From: Pseudoalteromonas apostichopi | Lineage (GTDB): Bacteria > Pseudomonadota > Gammaproteobacteria > Enterobacterales > Alteromonadaceae | Length of the DNA stretch: 64,000 nt | Assembly: GCF_030297135.1 (NCBI RefSeq) | Contig: NZ_AP028065.1 | Coordinates: 2,604,001-2,668,000, forward strand | Direction: 5' to 3' | Shown here: positions 1 through 7,372 of the stretch, one piece after another | Layout of the letters: each line of letters begins with the position of its first letter | Numbering within the stretch: the first letter of the stretch is position 1 | Made by a program: the position numbers and the translations under genes | Notes under the pieces: generated by a model | Database searches by the model: none | Seen by the model: the letters and a program-made list of their open reading frames with translations, nothing else | What the model was told of the DNA's origin: nothing

Positions 1-935
1 TCTCTAAAGGTGAAGCTCGTGAAGGCTGCCGTTTAGCGTGTCAGGTAAATGTTAAGAACGACATGGAAATTGAGCTTGAAGAGTCAATTTTCGGTGTTAA
101 AAAGTGGGACTGTACAGTTATCTCTAACGATAACAAAGCAACTTTCATCAAGGAGCTTAAGTTACAAATTCCTGATGGCGAGTCAGTACCGTTCCGTGCT
201 GGTGGTTATATTCAAATTGAAGCGCCAGCACACCACGTTAAATACGCTGACTTCGATATTCCAGAAGAGTATCGTGGCGACTGGAACCACTTCGGTTTCT
301 TCGATCTGGAGTCTAAAGTAGACGACGAAACAATTCGTGCATACTCAATGGCTAACTACCCAGAAGAAGAAGGCATCATCATGCTTAACGTGCGTATCGC
401 TACGCCGCCGCCAAGAGACCTAAGCCTTCCATGTGGTAAAATGTCTTCGTACATTTGGTCACTAAAAGAAGGTGATAAAGTGACTATTTCTGGCCCATTC
501 GGTGAGTTCTTCGCGAAAGACACTGATGCAGAAATGGTATTCGTAGGTGGTGGTGCAGGTATGGCACCAATGCGTTCACATATCTTTGACCAACTTAAGC
601 GTTTACAATCTAAGCGTAAAATGAGCTTCTGGTATGGTGCGCGTTCTAAGCGTGAAATGTTCTACGTAGAAGATTTCGACGGCTTAGCTGCAGAAAACGA
701 TAACTTTGTATGGCACACAGCACTGTCTGATCCACAACCAGAAGATAACTGGGAAGGTTATACAGGCTTCATCCATAACGTACTTTATGAAAACTACTTG
801 AAAGATCATGAAGCGCCGGAAGATTGTGAGTTCTACATGTGTGGTCCTCCAATGATGAACGCGGCTGTTATCAACATGCTTAAAGATCTTGGTGTAGAAG
901 ACGAAAACATCTTATTAGATGACTTCGGTGGCTAA
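1..935 (+). CDS. nqrF: Na+-translocating NADH:quinone reductase subunit F (5' end outside window)
   Basis: Partial gene: the frame is open from base 3 and the start lies upstream; about 310 C-terminal residues of a family usually near 407 are visible. NqrF takes electrons from NADH through FAD and a 2Fe-2S centre into the Nqr sodium pump. The first visible residues, EGCRLACQV, hold the last cysteine of the ferredoxin-type cluster. Next come the flavin motif RAYSMANYPEE, the nucleotide loop GGGAGMAPMRS, and near the C-terminus YMCGPPMMNAAV, which carries the conserved cysteine of the NADH site. The internal ATG at 63 is not the real start because homology continues upstream of it. A terminator follows, and apbE and nqrM are next, as expected at the end of an nqr operon. 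Confidence 0.97.
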   Translation, partial: SKGEAREGCRLACQVNVKNDMEIELEESIFGVKKWDCTVISNDNKATFIKELKLQIPDGESVPFRAGGYIQIEAPAHHVKYADFDIPEEYRGDWNHFGFFDLESKVDDETIRAYSMANYPEEEGIIMLNVRIATPPPRDLSLPCGKMSSYIWSLKEGDKVTISGPFGEFFAKDTDAEMVFVGGGAGMAPMRSHIFDQLKRLQSKRKMSFWYGARSKREMFYVEDFDGLAAENDNFVWHTALSDPQPEDNWEGYTGFIHNVLYENYLKDHEAPEDCEFYMCGPPMMNAAVINMLKDLGVEDENILLDDFGG

Positions 936-972
936 CACCATACACAAAACAATAAGTTTTGGTTAGAATACA

Positions 973-1006
973 GGCCTCGTAGCACATAGTGTTACGAGGC
1001 TTTTTT
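973..1006 (+). terminator. Rho-independent terminator after nqrF
   Basis: An 8-bp stem (973-980 pairing with 993-1000, GCCTCGTA/TACGAGGC) is followed directly by six T. It closes the nqr operon just before apbE, so apbE probably has its own promoter or depends on read-through. Confidence 0.85.
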
Positions 1007-1047
1007 ATTTCTATACCTAACCCTGTGGTATCTAAAAGGTGAATGCT

Positions 1048-2079
1048 ATGAATAGAGTGTTTTATCGCCAAGGCTTGATGGCCTTTTTTCTATTAACTAT
1101 GACTTTACTCATGGCTGGCTGCAGCCAAGCAGATAAGGCAGAAGAGCTTTATTTTGAAGGTAAGACAATGGGCACCACTTATCACATTAAGGTGTTTGCA
1201 GAGTCTTCAAAGGTTGCAGGTGTTGATTTACATCCTGAGATTAAGCAAGTGCTTAAAGACGTAAATCAGTCAATGTCGACATACATTCCAGATTCAGAAA
1301 TTAATCAGTTTAACAATTTACCTGCGGGGCAGGTGATGCCAATTAGCGCTGATTTCAGAAACGTAGTAGCTGAATCAATCCGCCTTGGCGAATCAACGAA
1401 AACCTTAGATGTCACTATGGGACCACTTATTGATTTATGGGGCTTTGGCCCAGATAAAAAGCCGACTAAACGCCCAAGCGATGAAGCTTTGGCAGCAATG
1501 GTTGCAAAGATAGGAGTTGATAAGCTTAAACTTACTGATGCGGGTTTAATGAAAACAATTGATGGTTTAGAACTCTCGTTTTCTGCAACCGCAAAAGGCT
1601 ATGGTATCGATAGAGTCGCACAAGTGATAGAAAGTCATGGCTTGAAGAATTATATGGTAGAAATTGGTGGCGAGTTGCGTGTATCGGGTATTAAGCCAGA
1701 CAACATCACTTGGAAAATCGCTATTGAGCAGCCTGATGCTGAGCCTGGCGTTCGTAAAGTGCATAAAGTGATTGAGCCTGGTACCAATGGTATTGCAACA
1801 TCAGGTGATTACCGCATTTTTTACGAAATGGATGGTGTTACGTATAGTCATCTAATTGACCCAGAAACAGGTATGCCTAGTCGCCATGATTTGGTATCTG
1901 TTACAGTTTTGCACCCATCAGCGATGACTGCTGATGGCTTAGCGACAGCGCTTACTGTGATGGGCATGGAACGTGCGCAGCAATACGCTGAGCAGCATGA
2001 TCTTCCAGTTTATTTAATTGGTAAGTCAGACAATGGCTTAGTAACTTATTCAAGCCCTGCTTTCAAACCTTATTTGTAG
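1048..2079 (+). CDS. apbE: FAD:protein FMN transferase (ApbE lipoprotein)
   Basis: ApbE transfers FMN from FAD to threonines of target proteins, in Nqr-bearing bacteria subunits NqrB and NqrC, on the periplasmic side of the membrane. The protein has a lipoprotein signal ending in LLMAGC (Cys25 from this start). Family motifs are KTMGTTY, SFSATAKGYGID, GGELRVSG, GIATSGDYR, SHLIDPETG with the metal/flavin-site residues, and ADGLATALTVMG; about 343 residues is usual. I chose ATG 1048 because AAAAGG lies 8 bases upstream; an in-frame GTG at 1039 overlaps that ribosome site. It sits between nqrF and nqrM, which fits its role in Nqr maturation. Confidence 0.95.
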   Translation: MNRVFYRQGLMAFFLLTMTLLMAGCSQADKAEELYFEGKTMGTTYHIKVFAESSKVAGVDLHPEIKQVLKDVNQSMSTYIPDSEINQFNNLPAGQVMPISADFRNVVAESIRLGESTKTLDVTMGPLIDLWGFGPDKKPTKRPSDEALAAMVAKIGVDKLKLTDAGLMKTIDGLELSFSATAKGYGIDRVAQVIESHGLKNYMVEIGGELRVSGIKPDNITWKIAIEQPDAEPGVRKVHKVIEPGTNGIATSGDYRIFYEMDGVTYSHLIDPETGMPSRHDLVSVTVLHPSAMTADGLATALTVMGMERAQQYAEQHDLPVYLIGKSDNGLVTYSSPAFKPYL

Positions 2080-2097
2080 CAGGGCAAGAAGCAGTGC

Positions 2098-2361
2098 ATA
2101 CCCAAGCCACCTCAATATGCAGAATTCAGCGTTTCACAGGTGCTTAATATCAAGGCGTTACTTTGCAACAATGGCAGTCCCTTTTAAGAAGTAACAACGA
2201 TGAGAGTAAGCGCCTGTGAAGCGCCCAAAGGGTTGGTTTAAAAGCGATTTATACTGCGTTATTGATTTTAACAATAGAACCACTATTGCTTGCAATCAAT
2301 GCCTTGCCTAAATCGCTTTTAATTCCAACTGAAACTCGCACCTTGAGGTGGTTTGGGTATA
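2098..2361. repeat. MITE-like element between apbE and nqrM
   Basis: This 264-bp noncoding block starts and ends with imperfect terminal inverted repeats: 2098-2129 against 2330-2361, about 25 of 32 positions matching and 17 of 18 at the outer end (ATACCCAA-G/A-CCACCTCAA). Inside are two further inverted pairs, 2129-2146 with 2207-2223 and about 2237-2250 with 2309-2322 (TAAAAGCGATTTA/TAAATCGCTTTTA), so the RNA could fold into two stem-loops. No open reading frame is present. This architecture is typical of a miniature inverted-repeat element mobilised in trans; I cannot assign a parent transposase, and a target duplication is not clear. Confidence 0.75.
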
Positions 2362-2420
2362 TAATACACGCAGCCTAATAAATTAGGCTCGATTTAATTG
2401 CTGACGATAGGGGCAAAGCA

Positions 2421-2633
2421 ATGTCACTTTTTCTTCTTACATTTGGTCTACTTATTTTAATTGTGGCAGCGATGGCTGTCGGCATGATTGTGCAAAAGAA
2501 ATCAATGGCCAGTAGTTGCGGTGGCTTAGGCGCTGTTGGTATAGACAAAGCCTGCGACTGTGACGACCCATGTGACAAGCGTAAAAAGCGCATGGCAAAA
2601 GAACAAGCCTGGAAAGAGAATCAAATTCTCTAA
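2421..2633 (+). CDS. nqrM: NqrM, Na+-NQR maturation factor (DUF539)
   Basis: A 70-residue protein with one N-terminal membrane helix (residues 3-24) and a cysteine cluster at residues 33, 45, 47 and 51 (SSCGG...CDCDDPCDKRKK), followed by a basic tail. This is the pattern of NqrM, needed to insert the iron centre between NqrD and NqrE. The gene normally follows apbE after the nqr operon, as here, but a MITE-like element separates the two. GGGGCAA upstream gives an acceptable ribosome site, and a strong terminator follows. Confidence 0.93.
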   Translation: MSLFLLTFGLLILIVAAMAVGMIVQKKSMASSCGGLGAVGIDKACDCDDPCDKRKKRMAKEQAWKENQIL

Positions 2634-2637
2634 TCAG

Positions 2638-2663
2638 AAAAAAGCGCCCAAAGGCGCTTTTTT
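2638..2663 (+). terminator. Rho-independent terminator after nqrM
   Basis: An 11-bp perfect stem (AAAAAAGCGCC/GGCGCTTTTTT) with a CAAA loop and a T run. It closes the nqr-apbE-nqrM block and could work in both directions. Confidence 0.88.
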
Positions 2664-2680
2664 AATACCTACCTTTATGT

Positions 2681-2690
2681 AGACAGTCAC
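2681..2690 (+). repeat. Left outer inverted motif of the RAYT locus
   Basis: AGACAGTCAC at 2681-2690 is the exact reverse complement of GTGACTGTCT at 3989-3998. The two copies bracket the transposase gene. Ten bases is short, so the pairing is suggestive only. Confidence 0.4.
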
Positions 2691-2785
2691 TGTAATTTCT
2701 TATCACAATCTTGCGGCAGAATATATCTTGTCTAAACTTTAGTTACAGCCCATGCATTTTAAATTATCAGTTCAAGGAGTGGACG

Positions 2786-3763
2786 ATGGCTTTAGCAAGG
2801 AAGCGGCAAATCTGTTTGTCGAATACTAAATACTATCACTGTGTATCCCGATGCGTTAGACGCGCCTACCTTTGCGGAGAAGACACTCTTACAGGTAAAT
2901 CATATGAACACCGCCGAGGGTGGGTTGAAGATCGTCTGCTTGTTCTTGCGAAGGTATTTTGTATTGATGTGTGTGCTTATGCCGTGATGAGTAATCATAC
3001 TCATATTGTGCTTTATGTAGATGATAAAAAAGCAAATAGGTTAACCGATAAGGCCGTTCTTTTACGCAGGAATAAGCTCAGTAAAATGACGCCTTTAGGT
3101 CAAAACTTCCTCCGTGGTGAGCAATTGAGTGACGTTCAACAGGCCTTTTTAAATAAAGAGGTTGCAGAGTATAGGACTCGCCTTTCTAGCATTAGTTGGT
3201 TCATGCGAATGCTTAATGAATATATTGCCAGACGTGCAAATAAAGAAGACGAATGTACCGGGCATTTTTGGGAAGGGCGCTTCAAGAGCCAAGCACTACT
3301 TGATGAATCTGCTCTTTTAGCGTGCATGGCCTATGTTGATTTAAACCCTGTTCGTGCAGAGGTTGCGAGGACCCCAGAGCAATCTGACTATACAAGTTTC
3401 AAAAAGCGGTGTCAGGGGGCGAAGAATTCAAAACAACCTAAGCTACTAGCTCGTTTTGTTGGTGGTATGAACAAGAATAAATCAAAGGGAATACCTTTTG
3501 AGTTAAAGTCATACCTGTTACTTGTAGAGCAAACAGGGCGTTGTATTAGCACGGATAAACGCGGATATATAGATCATCATTTACCTCCTATCCTTGAGAG
3601 GCTTAATCTCGAGCCAGCAAATTGGCTTACATTAACAACACTGTTTGAACATTTATTTCACGGTGCTGTAGGACGAATACAAGCTATTGAAAACTACTGT
3701 AGTAAAACTGCTCGAAAGCGGCGAAGTAATATAACAAGTTGTAAGTTATTACTTGCTAGCTAA
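2786..3763 (+). CDS. REP-associated tyrosine transposase (RAYT, Y1/HUH family)
   Basis: A 325-residue single-strand-DNA transposase of the IS200-like Y1 superfamily. HTHIV near residue 70 is the metal-binding HUH motif (AVMSNHTHIVLYVD). The middle carries GHFWEGRFKSQALLDES and AYVDLNPVRA, the signature block of RAYT proteins, which act on short REP palindromes rather than on full insertion sequences. I chose ATG 2786 because AAGGAG stands 7 bases upstream; the frame is open 25 codons further up without a ribosome site. It stands alone, flanked by short repeats at 2681 and 3941-3998. The frame is intact, so it may be active; no second transposition gene is seen. Confidence 0.88.
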   Translation: MALARKRQICLSNTKYYHCVSRCVRRAYLCGEDTLTGKSYEHRRGWVEDRLLVLAKVFCIDVCAYAVMSNHTHIVLYVDDKKANRLTDKAVLLRRNKLSKMTPLGQNFLRGEQLSDVQQAFLNKEVAEYRTRLSSISWFMRMLNEYIARRANKEDECTGHFWEGRFKSQALLDESALLACMAYVDLNPVRAEVARTPEQSDYTSFKKRCQGAKNSKQPKLLARFVGGMNKNKSKGIPFELKSYLLLVEQTGRCISTDKRGYIDHHLPPILERLNLEPANWLTLTTLFEHLFHGAVGRIQAIENYCSKTARKRRSNITSCKLLLAS

Positions 3764-3940
3764 TCTTAAATTTCTCTCAACTTTTATTTTTTGCAAAACA
3801 TTGCAGCTAACTCGTACTTTCAATTCTCAGAAAGCTAAATCTTTTATCTTGGTTTTTACTAGTGGATTAAGCTAATAGGGTAGGTTGCCTACAAAACGAG
3901 TATTTTAGGTTAAAAAATCTAAAGTATTTGAAGATTTAGT

Positions 3941-4000
3941 AGGCACTTTTAAGAGTGCCTGTCTTTCAAAGCGTGTTTTTAATTATGGGTGACTGTCTTT
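3941..4000. repeat. REP-like hairpin and direct motifs downstream of the RAYT gene
   Basis: A perfect 7-bp hairpin (AGGCACT/AGTGCCT, 3941-3947 with 3954-3960, 6-base loop) leads into GTGCCTGTCTTT (3955-3966), which recurs 34 bases on as GTGACTGTCTTT (3989-4000). RAYT substrates are short palindromes with a conserved single-stranded tetranucleotide nearby, and this has that form. It also lies just downstream of the M14 peptidase stop. The rest of 3764-3940 is AT-rich with nothing else recognised. Confidence 0.5.
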
Positions 4001-4005
4001 TGTTA

Positions 4006-5364
4006 TTAACTTTCTAGATTAATTAACTCAGTCCCCAAAATAGCATACTTATTTATGCCGTCGGCTTGTAAGAAAAAAGCAGCAGGGGCGTGAAGAGATG
4101 GTATTGATGTAAATATACTTTTGCACGCGTAAACTGGCCATTTTGAGGTGTTTTTTAATTTGTTCATATCACCCGAAAAACAGCTATAGCCTTGTTTTAA
4201 AATATTTTTATAGCTACTTTCTGTAAGCGTTAACGATTTATTTAAAACAAAGCTATTACCTGCCTTAAAGCTTAGGCTGCTTGCATCTAAACTCGTATAA
4301 CCTTGGCGGATACTACTTATATCACCTAGCTCTTTAATTACAGGTGACTGTCCTTTATTGTTAATTGCAATATCTATCTGGTAATCACCTAGCTCACTAT
4401 TTACGATTATGTCGTCTATTAGTAAGTCGACCCAATTGTCTTTAGCGTTAAATGGAATAGCGTGATATTGCGATATCCTCGCGTCTTTCCACTCCCCCGA
4501 AGTTAACGAATCAATCGTCTTTTTGTATAAAACACGGTTAACCTTGCGTGCTATTTGTCGGTTTGGATCATTAGGGTACGCTCCTGATTCAATTAATATT
4601 GTTCTAATACCCTTTTCCGAAAAAGTATCCCCAAAGCTACGGTATGAGTAACTGTCGTTGTACTTTCCTAAGTGGCCTGGGATTATTGTTTCAACCGTTT
4701 TAGCTAAGTGGGCTATAAACTGCATAGCCTCGCCGCGACTTTTATTTACTTCTCTCGCTTCGTTATAGGCTGGCGCTAGCACTGAAATGGTGGCTTGTTT
4801 ACCTTTTTTTCCTGCTCCGTAATATGCGTTCTGATCATGTAAATTAAAGCCAAAGTCAGGTTTAAACTGATTTGCGGCAGCCATTAGTATTTGCCCTTCT
4901 TTTGTGCGAAGAGCTTTAGCATCGCGATTTAAATCAATTCCTTGAGCATTATAACGGGTTTGTACGGCCGCGCCGTCAGGGTTCACCATAGGGATTATGA
5001 GAAGGGATATTTTCTGTCGCCAGCTTTTTAGCCATTGTGCGTTTTCATCAGCTGTTATGAAGCTTAAAAAGTCCATAAGTGCGGCAGTTGCAGTGTTTTC
5101 GTCGCCGTGCATTTGGCTCCACATCATCACTTTGATTGGGCCTGTGCCAATTTTAAGAGAATTGAGTGCCTGTCCTTGAAATGAGGTACCAATTTGTTCT
5201 AGTTTGACGCTAGGATGCTTTGCTACGGTTTTTAAGTGTGGCTCAATATCGGTGTAATAAATCGCGGGTTTATTTAAGCCATTCACTACGGTGTCTTCAA
5301 TCGTATTTGCGATTGCGCTGTTACTTAATGCTAAAATGGCAGCAGCGAGTGCATATTGACGCAT
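4006..5364 (-). CDS. Secreted M14-family zinc carboxypeptidase
   Basis: A 452-residue exported metallopeptidase. A signal peptide covers residues 1-19 (cut near AIA-NT). The zinc site is HGDE (His86, Glu89) with His176 in FNLHDQ; substrate-binding Arg147 lies in GIDLNRD after NPDG, and the catalytic glutamate is Glu259 in ILIESG. The peptidase domain runs to about residue 290; the last 160 residues are an extra C-terminal region I do not recognise. It probably trims peptides in the periplasm or outside the cell. It is monocistronic, convergent with the RAYT gene, with AT-rich DNA and a 19-bp tandem repeat upstream. Confidence 0.9.
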   Translation of the reverse strand: MRQYALAAAILALSNSAIANTIEDTVVNGLNKPAIYYTDIEPHLKTVAKHPSVKLEQIGTSFQGQALNSLKIGTGPIKVMMWSQMHGDENTATAALMDFLSFITADENAQWLKSWRQKISLLIIPMVNPDGAAVQTRYNAQGIDLNRDAKALRTKEGQILMAAANQFKPDFGFNLHDQNAYYGAGKKGKQATISVLAPAYNEAREVNKSRGEAMQFIAHLAKTVETIIPGHLGKYNDSYSYRSFGDTFSEKGIRTILIESGAYPNDPNRQIARKVNRVLYKKTIDSLTSGEWKDARISQYHAIPFNAKDNWVDLLIDDIIVNSELGDYQIDIAINNKGQSPVIKELGDISSIRQGYTSLDASSLSFKAGNSFVLNKSLTLTESSYKNILKQGYSCFSGDMNKLKNTSKWPVYACKSIFTSIPSLHAPAAFFLQADGINKYAILGTELINLES

Positions 5365-5469
5365 AACTATCTCTTTTATTCTTTATTTTTGGTTTTGTTA
5401 GAATATTATATTTTAATGGGTTTGGCTAATCCTTGCTCAGTATTTAATCTTCAGTTAGTACTGACTTAG

Positions 5470-5507
5470 TATGCTTTAAAACGGTATTTATGCTTTAAAA
5501 CGTTATT
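5470..5507. repeat. Two tandem 19-bp repeats upstream of the M14 peptidase
   Basis: TATGCTTTAAAACGGTATT at 5470-5488 is repeated at 5489-5507 with one change, and a partial third copy (TATGCTATT) follows at about 5510. The unit lies about 105 bases upstream of the minus-strand M14 gene in a gene-free stretch (5365-5798). It could be a regulator site array or replication slippage. Apart from this repeat, the promoter and the palindrome, I see nothing in that stretch. Confidence 0.6.
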
Positions 5508-5652
5508 AATATGCTATTTTCATTTTCTTCATTGCTTTTAGCTATATAAAATAAAGTATTAATTTTAAATACTTAGCTTTAATTAAATCGGTTTTTTACA
5601 CATTGATAACGTGTACTTAAATAATACTTAACTTTGTGCTGCCAAATTCTAC

Positions 5653-5709
5653 TTGTACCGTCTGTTGACTTTGTTATACTCCACACCGAAATTTCAGTAA
5701 TTACTGAAA
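5653..5709 (+). promoter_or_regulatory. Sigma-70 promoter with 18-bp palindrome ahead of the cyo region
   Basis: TTGTAC (5653-5658) and TATACT (5675-5680) are 16 bases apart, and the -10 is extended (TGTTATACT). Starting 11 bases after the -10 is a perfect 18-bp palindrome, TTTCAGTAATTACTGAAA (5692-5709), which would lie just after the transcription start. This is the place for a repressor operator. I cannot name the regulator. Confidence 0.6.
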
Positions 5710-5798
5710 CTTTATTGATGAAGATCATATTACCGCATTTAAAAATAGGGTAAGCCACTTACCTAAAATGCAGTAAAAGCGATAAAAAGGCGTGGGTT

Positions 5799-6218
5799 TT
5801 GCGAGCAATTAATCAGTCACAAGGTGCCAAACAGTCTAGCTTAGCTAGGTTGCAACTGGCTGCGCGTGCATTTTTTGCTGGTAAAGAACTAATGTCAGTT
5901 TTAGCCTTGTTGCTGATTAATTCAGCCATGCTAATCAACGGTACATTAGAAGATGCTCAAGGGCTAAGAAGCTTATTAAGTGAAGGTGCTTTATACGAAA
6001 TCCCACTACTTAATGTGTTGAGTTTTTTAGCTTACCCTGTGGTGTCTTGCCAATTACTTATTGGTTTATGCTGGTTGGTCTTCCATTTCTTTCCTGCGCG
6101 TCGTGCAGGTGTCATTTTACGTAAAGCGGCCTTCGCTGCGCGTGAAACGATAAAGTCTTTAGTAGTACACAGTGCTCATGGCTGTCGTGCTCCTCCTCGT
6201 GTAAGTGGTTGTCTGTAA
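5799..6218 (+). CDS. Small membrane protein of unknown function upstream of cyoA
   Basis: 139 residues, not recognised. Two hydrophobic segments, about residues 34-50 (SVLALLLINSAMLING) and 71-100 (IPLLNVLSFLAY...LVFHFFPA), suggest a two-helix inner-membrane protein with basic ends. TTG 5799 is the start that gives this frame, 8 bases after AAAAAGG. It lies downstream of a good promoter and 237 bases before cyoA in the same direction, so it may be co-expressed with the oxidase, but nothing in the sequence ties it to that function. The C-terminal part after residue 110 is low in recognisable structure. Confidence 0.55.
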   Translation: MRAINQSQGAKQSSLARLQLAARAFFAGKELMSVLALLLINSAMLINGTLEDAQGLRSLLSEGALYEIPLLNVLSFLAYPVVSCQLLIGLCWLVFHFFPARRAGVILRKAAFAARETIKSLVVHSAHGCRAPPRVSGCL

Positions 6219-6455
6219 ATAAGCTTTGTTGCTTAAGTTCAGCCATTTTAGTCGTTTTCTAAGTTGTCTTTACTAAAGCACCTAGTGGGTTTTTTACGCC
6301 CAAATTTCAGTCAGCCAACCTAAATTCCCTTACTTTTTAGCGTGTCGATTTGTCGTGCTCGTTATTCAGCCGAGGGATATCTGTAGCATCTGTTGCAGAA
6401 AAGCGTCGTGTACTTATTTCGACAAGTGTTAACTTTTAGGTTGTAGGATATTCCT

Positions 6456-7370
6456 TTGTCAATTCGAAACCTTTGTAATATTGCTCTAGCGTCTTTAGTG
6501 CTGGCTTTGTCTGGCTGTAAAGGCGGGGTACTCGATCCAAAAGGTCAAATTGGTGTCGACGAGAAGTATTTAATTATCGTAGCTACGGTATTAATGCTGA
6601 TTGTTGTAATTCCAGTTATTGCCATGACAATTTATTTTGCATGGAAATACCGTGATGGACGAGATCAAGAAATTTACGCTCCAAAATGGGCGCACTCAAA
6701 CAAGATTGAAGCTGTAGTTTGGACCATTCCTATCATTATCGTTGCGATTTTAGGTGTGATCACATGGCAGTCAACGCAACAACTTGACCCATATAAACCA
6801 CTTGAAGGTAAAGGTGAGCACCTTACTGTTGAAGTTGTTTCTTTGAACTGGAAATGGTTATTCATTTATCCAGAGCAAGGCATCGCTACAGTGAATGAGC
6901 TTGTTTTTCCTGCCAATGTGCCTGTGCAGTACAAGATCACCTCAGAAAGCACCATGAATTCGTTTTTCATTCCACAGCTTGGTAGCCAAATTTATTCAAT
7001 GGCAGGTATGGAAACAAAGCTTCACTTAATAGCTGATGAACCGGGTACTTTTAAAGGCTTCTCTGCTAACTACAGTGGTGCAGGTTTCACCGGTATGAAG
7101 TTCGATGCCATTGCAACAGCCACTGAAGCTGATTTCGATGAATGGGTAAACAAAGTAAAAAATACCGGTTCTGCACTGACTAAGCAAAGCTATGTTGAAC
7201 TAGCAAAACCAAGTGAATACGACCCAGTTAAATACTATGCCAGCGTAGATAAAGATATGTTCCATTCAATCGTAATGAAATATATGCAAGCGCATGGCTC
7301 TCACGGTGCAATGCAACACGCTATGCCAGAGCACTCAGCTCATAAGAAGCACAGCGAGGACGAGGAATAA
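6456..7370 (+). CDS. cyoA: Cytochrome bo3 ubiquinol oxidase subunit II
   Basis: CyoA is the periplasmic-domain subunit of the proton-pumping quinol oxidase. The 304-residue protein has a lipoprotein signal with Cys21 (LALSGC), two membrane helices (about 41-66 and 86-104) and a cupredoxin-like domain. The CuA ligands of cytochrome c oxidases are missing: the stretch from PQLGSQIYSMAGMETKLH has no CxxxC, which marks a quinol rather than cytochrome c oxidase. The start is TTG 6456, supported by the signal sequence; TAGGAT upstream is a weak ribosome site. The C-terminus is histidine-rich. The 237-base gap before it holds no gene that I recognise. Confidence 0.95.
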   Translation: MSIRNLCNIALASLVLALSGCKGGVLDPKGQIGVDEKYLIIVATVLMLIVVIPVIAMTIYFAWKYRDGRDQEIYAPKWAHSNKIEAVVWTIPIIIVAILGVITWQSTQQLDPYKPLEGKGEHLTVEVVSLNWKWLFIYPEQGIATVNELVFPANVPVQYKITSESTMNSFFIPQLGSQIYSMAGMETKLHLIADEPGTFKGFSANYSGAGFTGMKFDAIATATEADFDEWVNKVKNTGSALTKQSYVELAKPSEYDPVKYYASVDKDMFHSIVMKYMQAHGSHGAMQHAMPEHSAHKKHSEDEE

Positions 7371-7372
7371 TC

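Noticed and set aside
1..321. Overlapping frame at 49-321 with an ATG start
   Set aside because: It runs in another frame through nqrF, whose NADH and FAD motifs are clear. No ribosome site; a shadow frame.
4343..4352. A further RAYT-type end (GGTGACTGTC) inside the M14 gene
   Set aside because: It lies in intact coding sequence and ten bases can match by chance; mentioned only in the RAYT finding.
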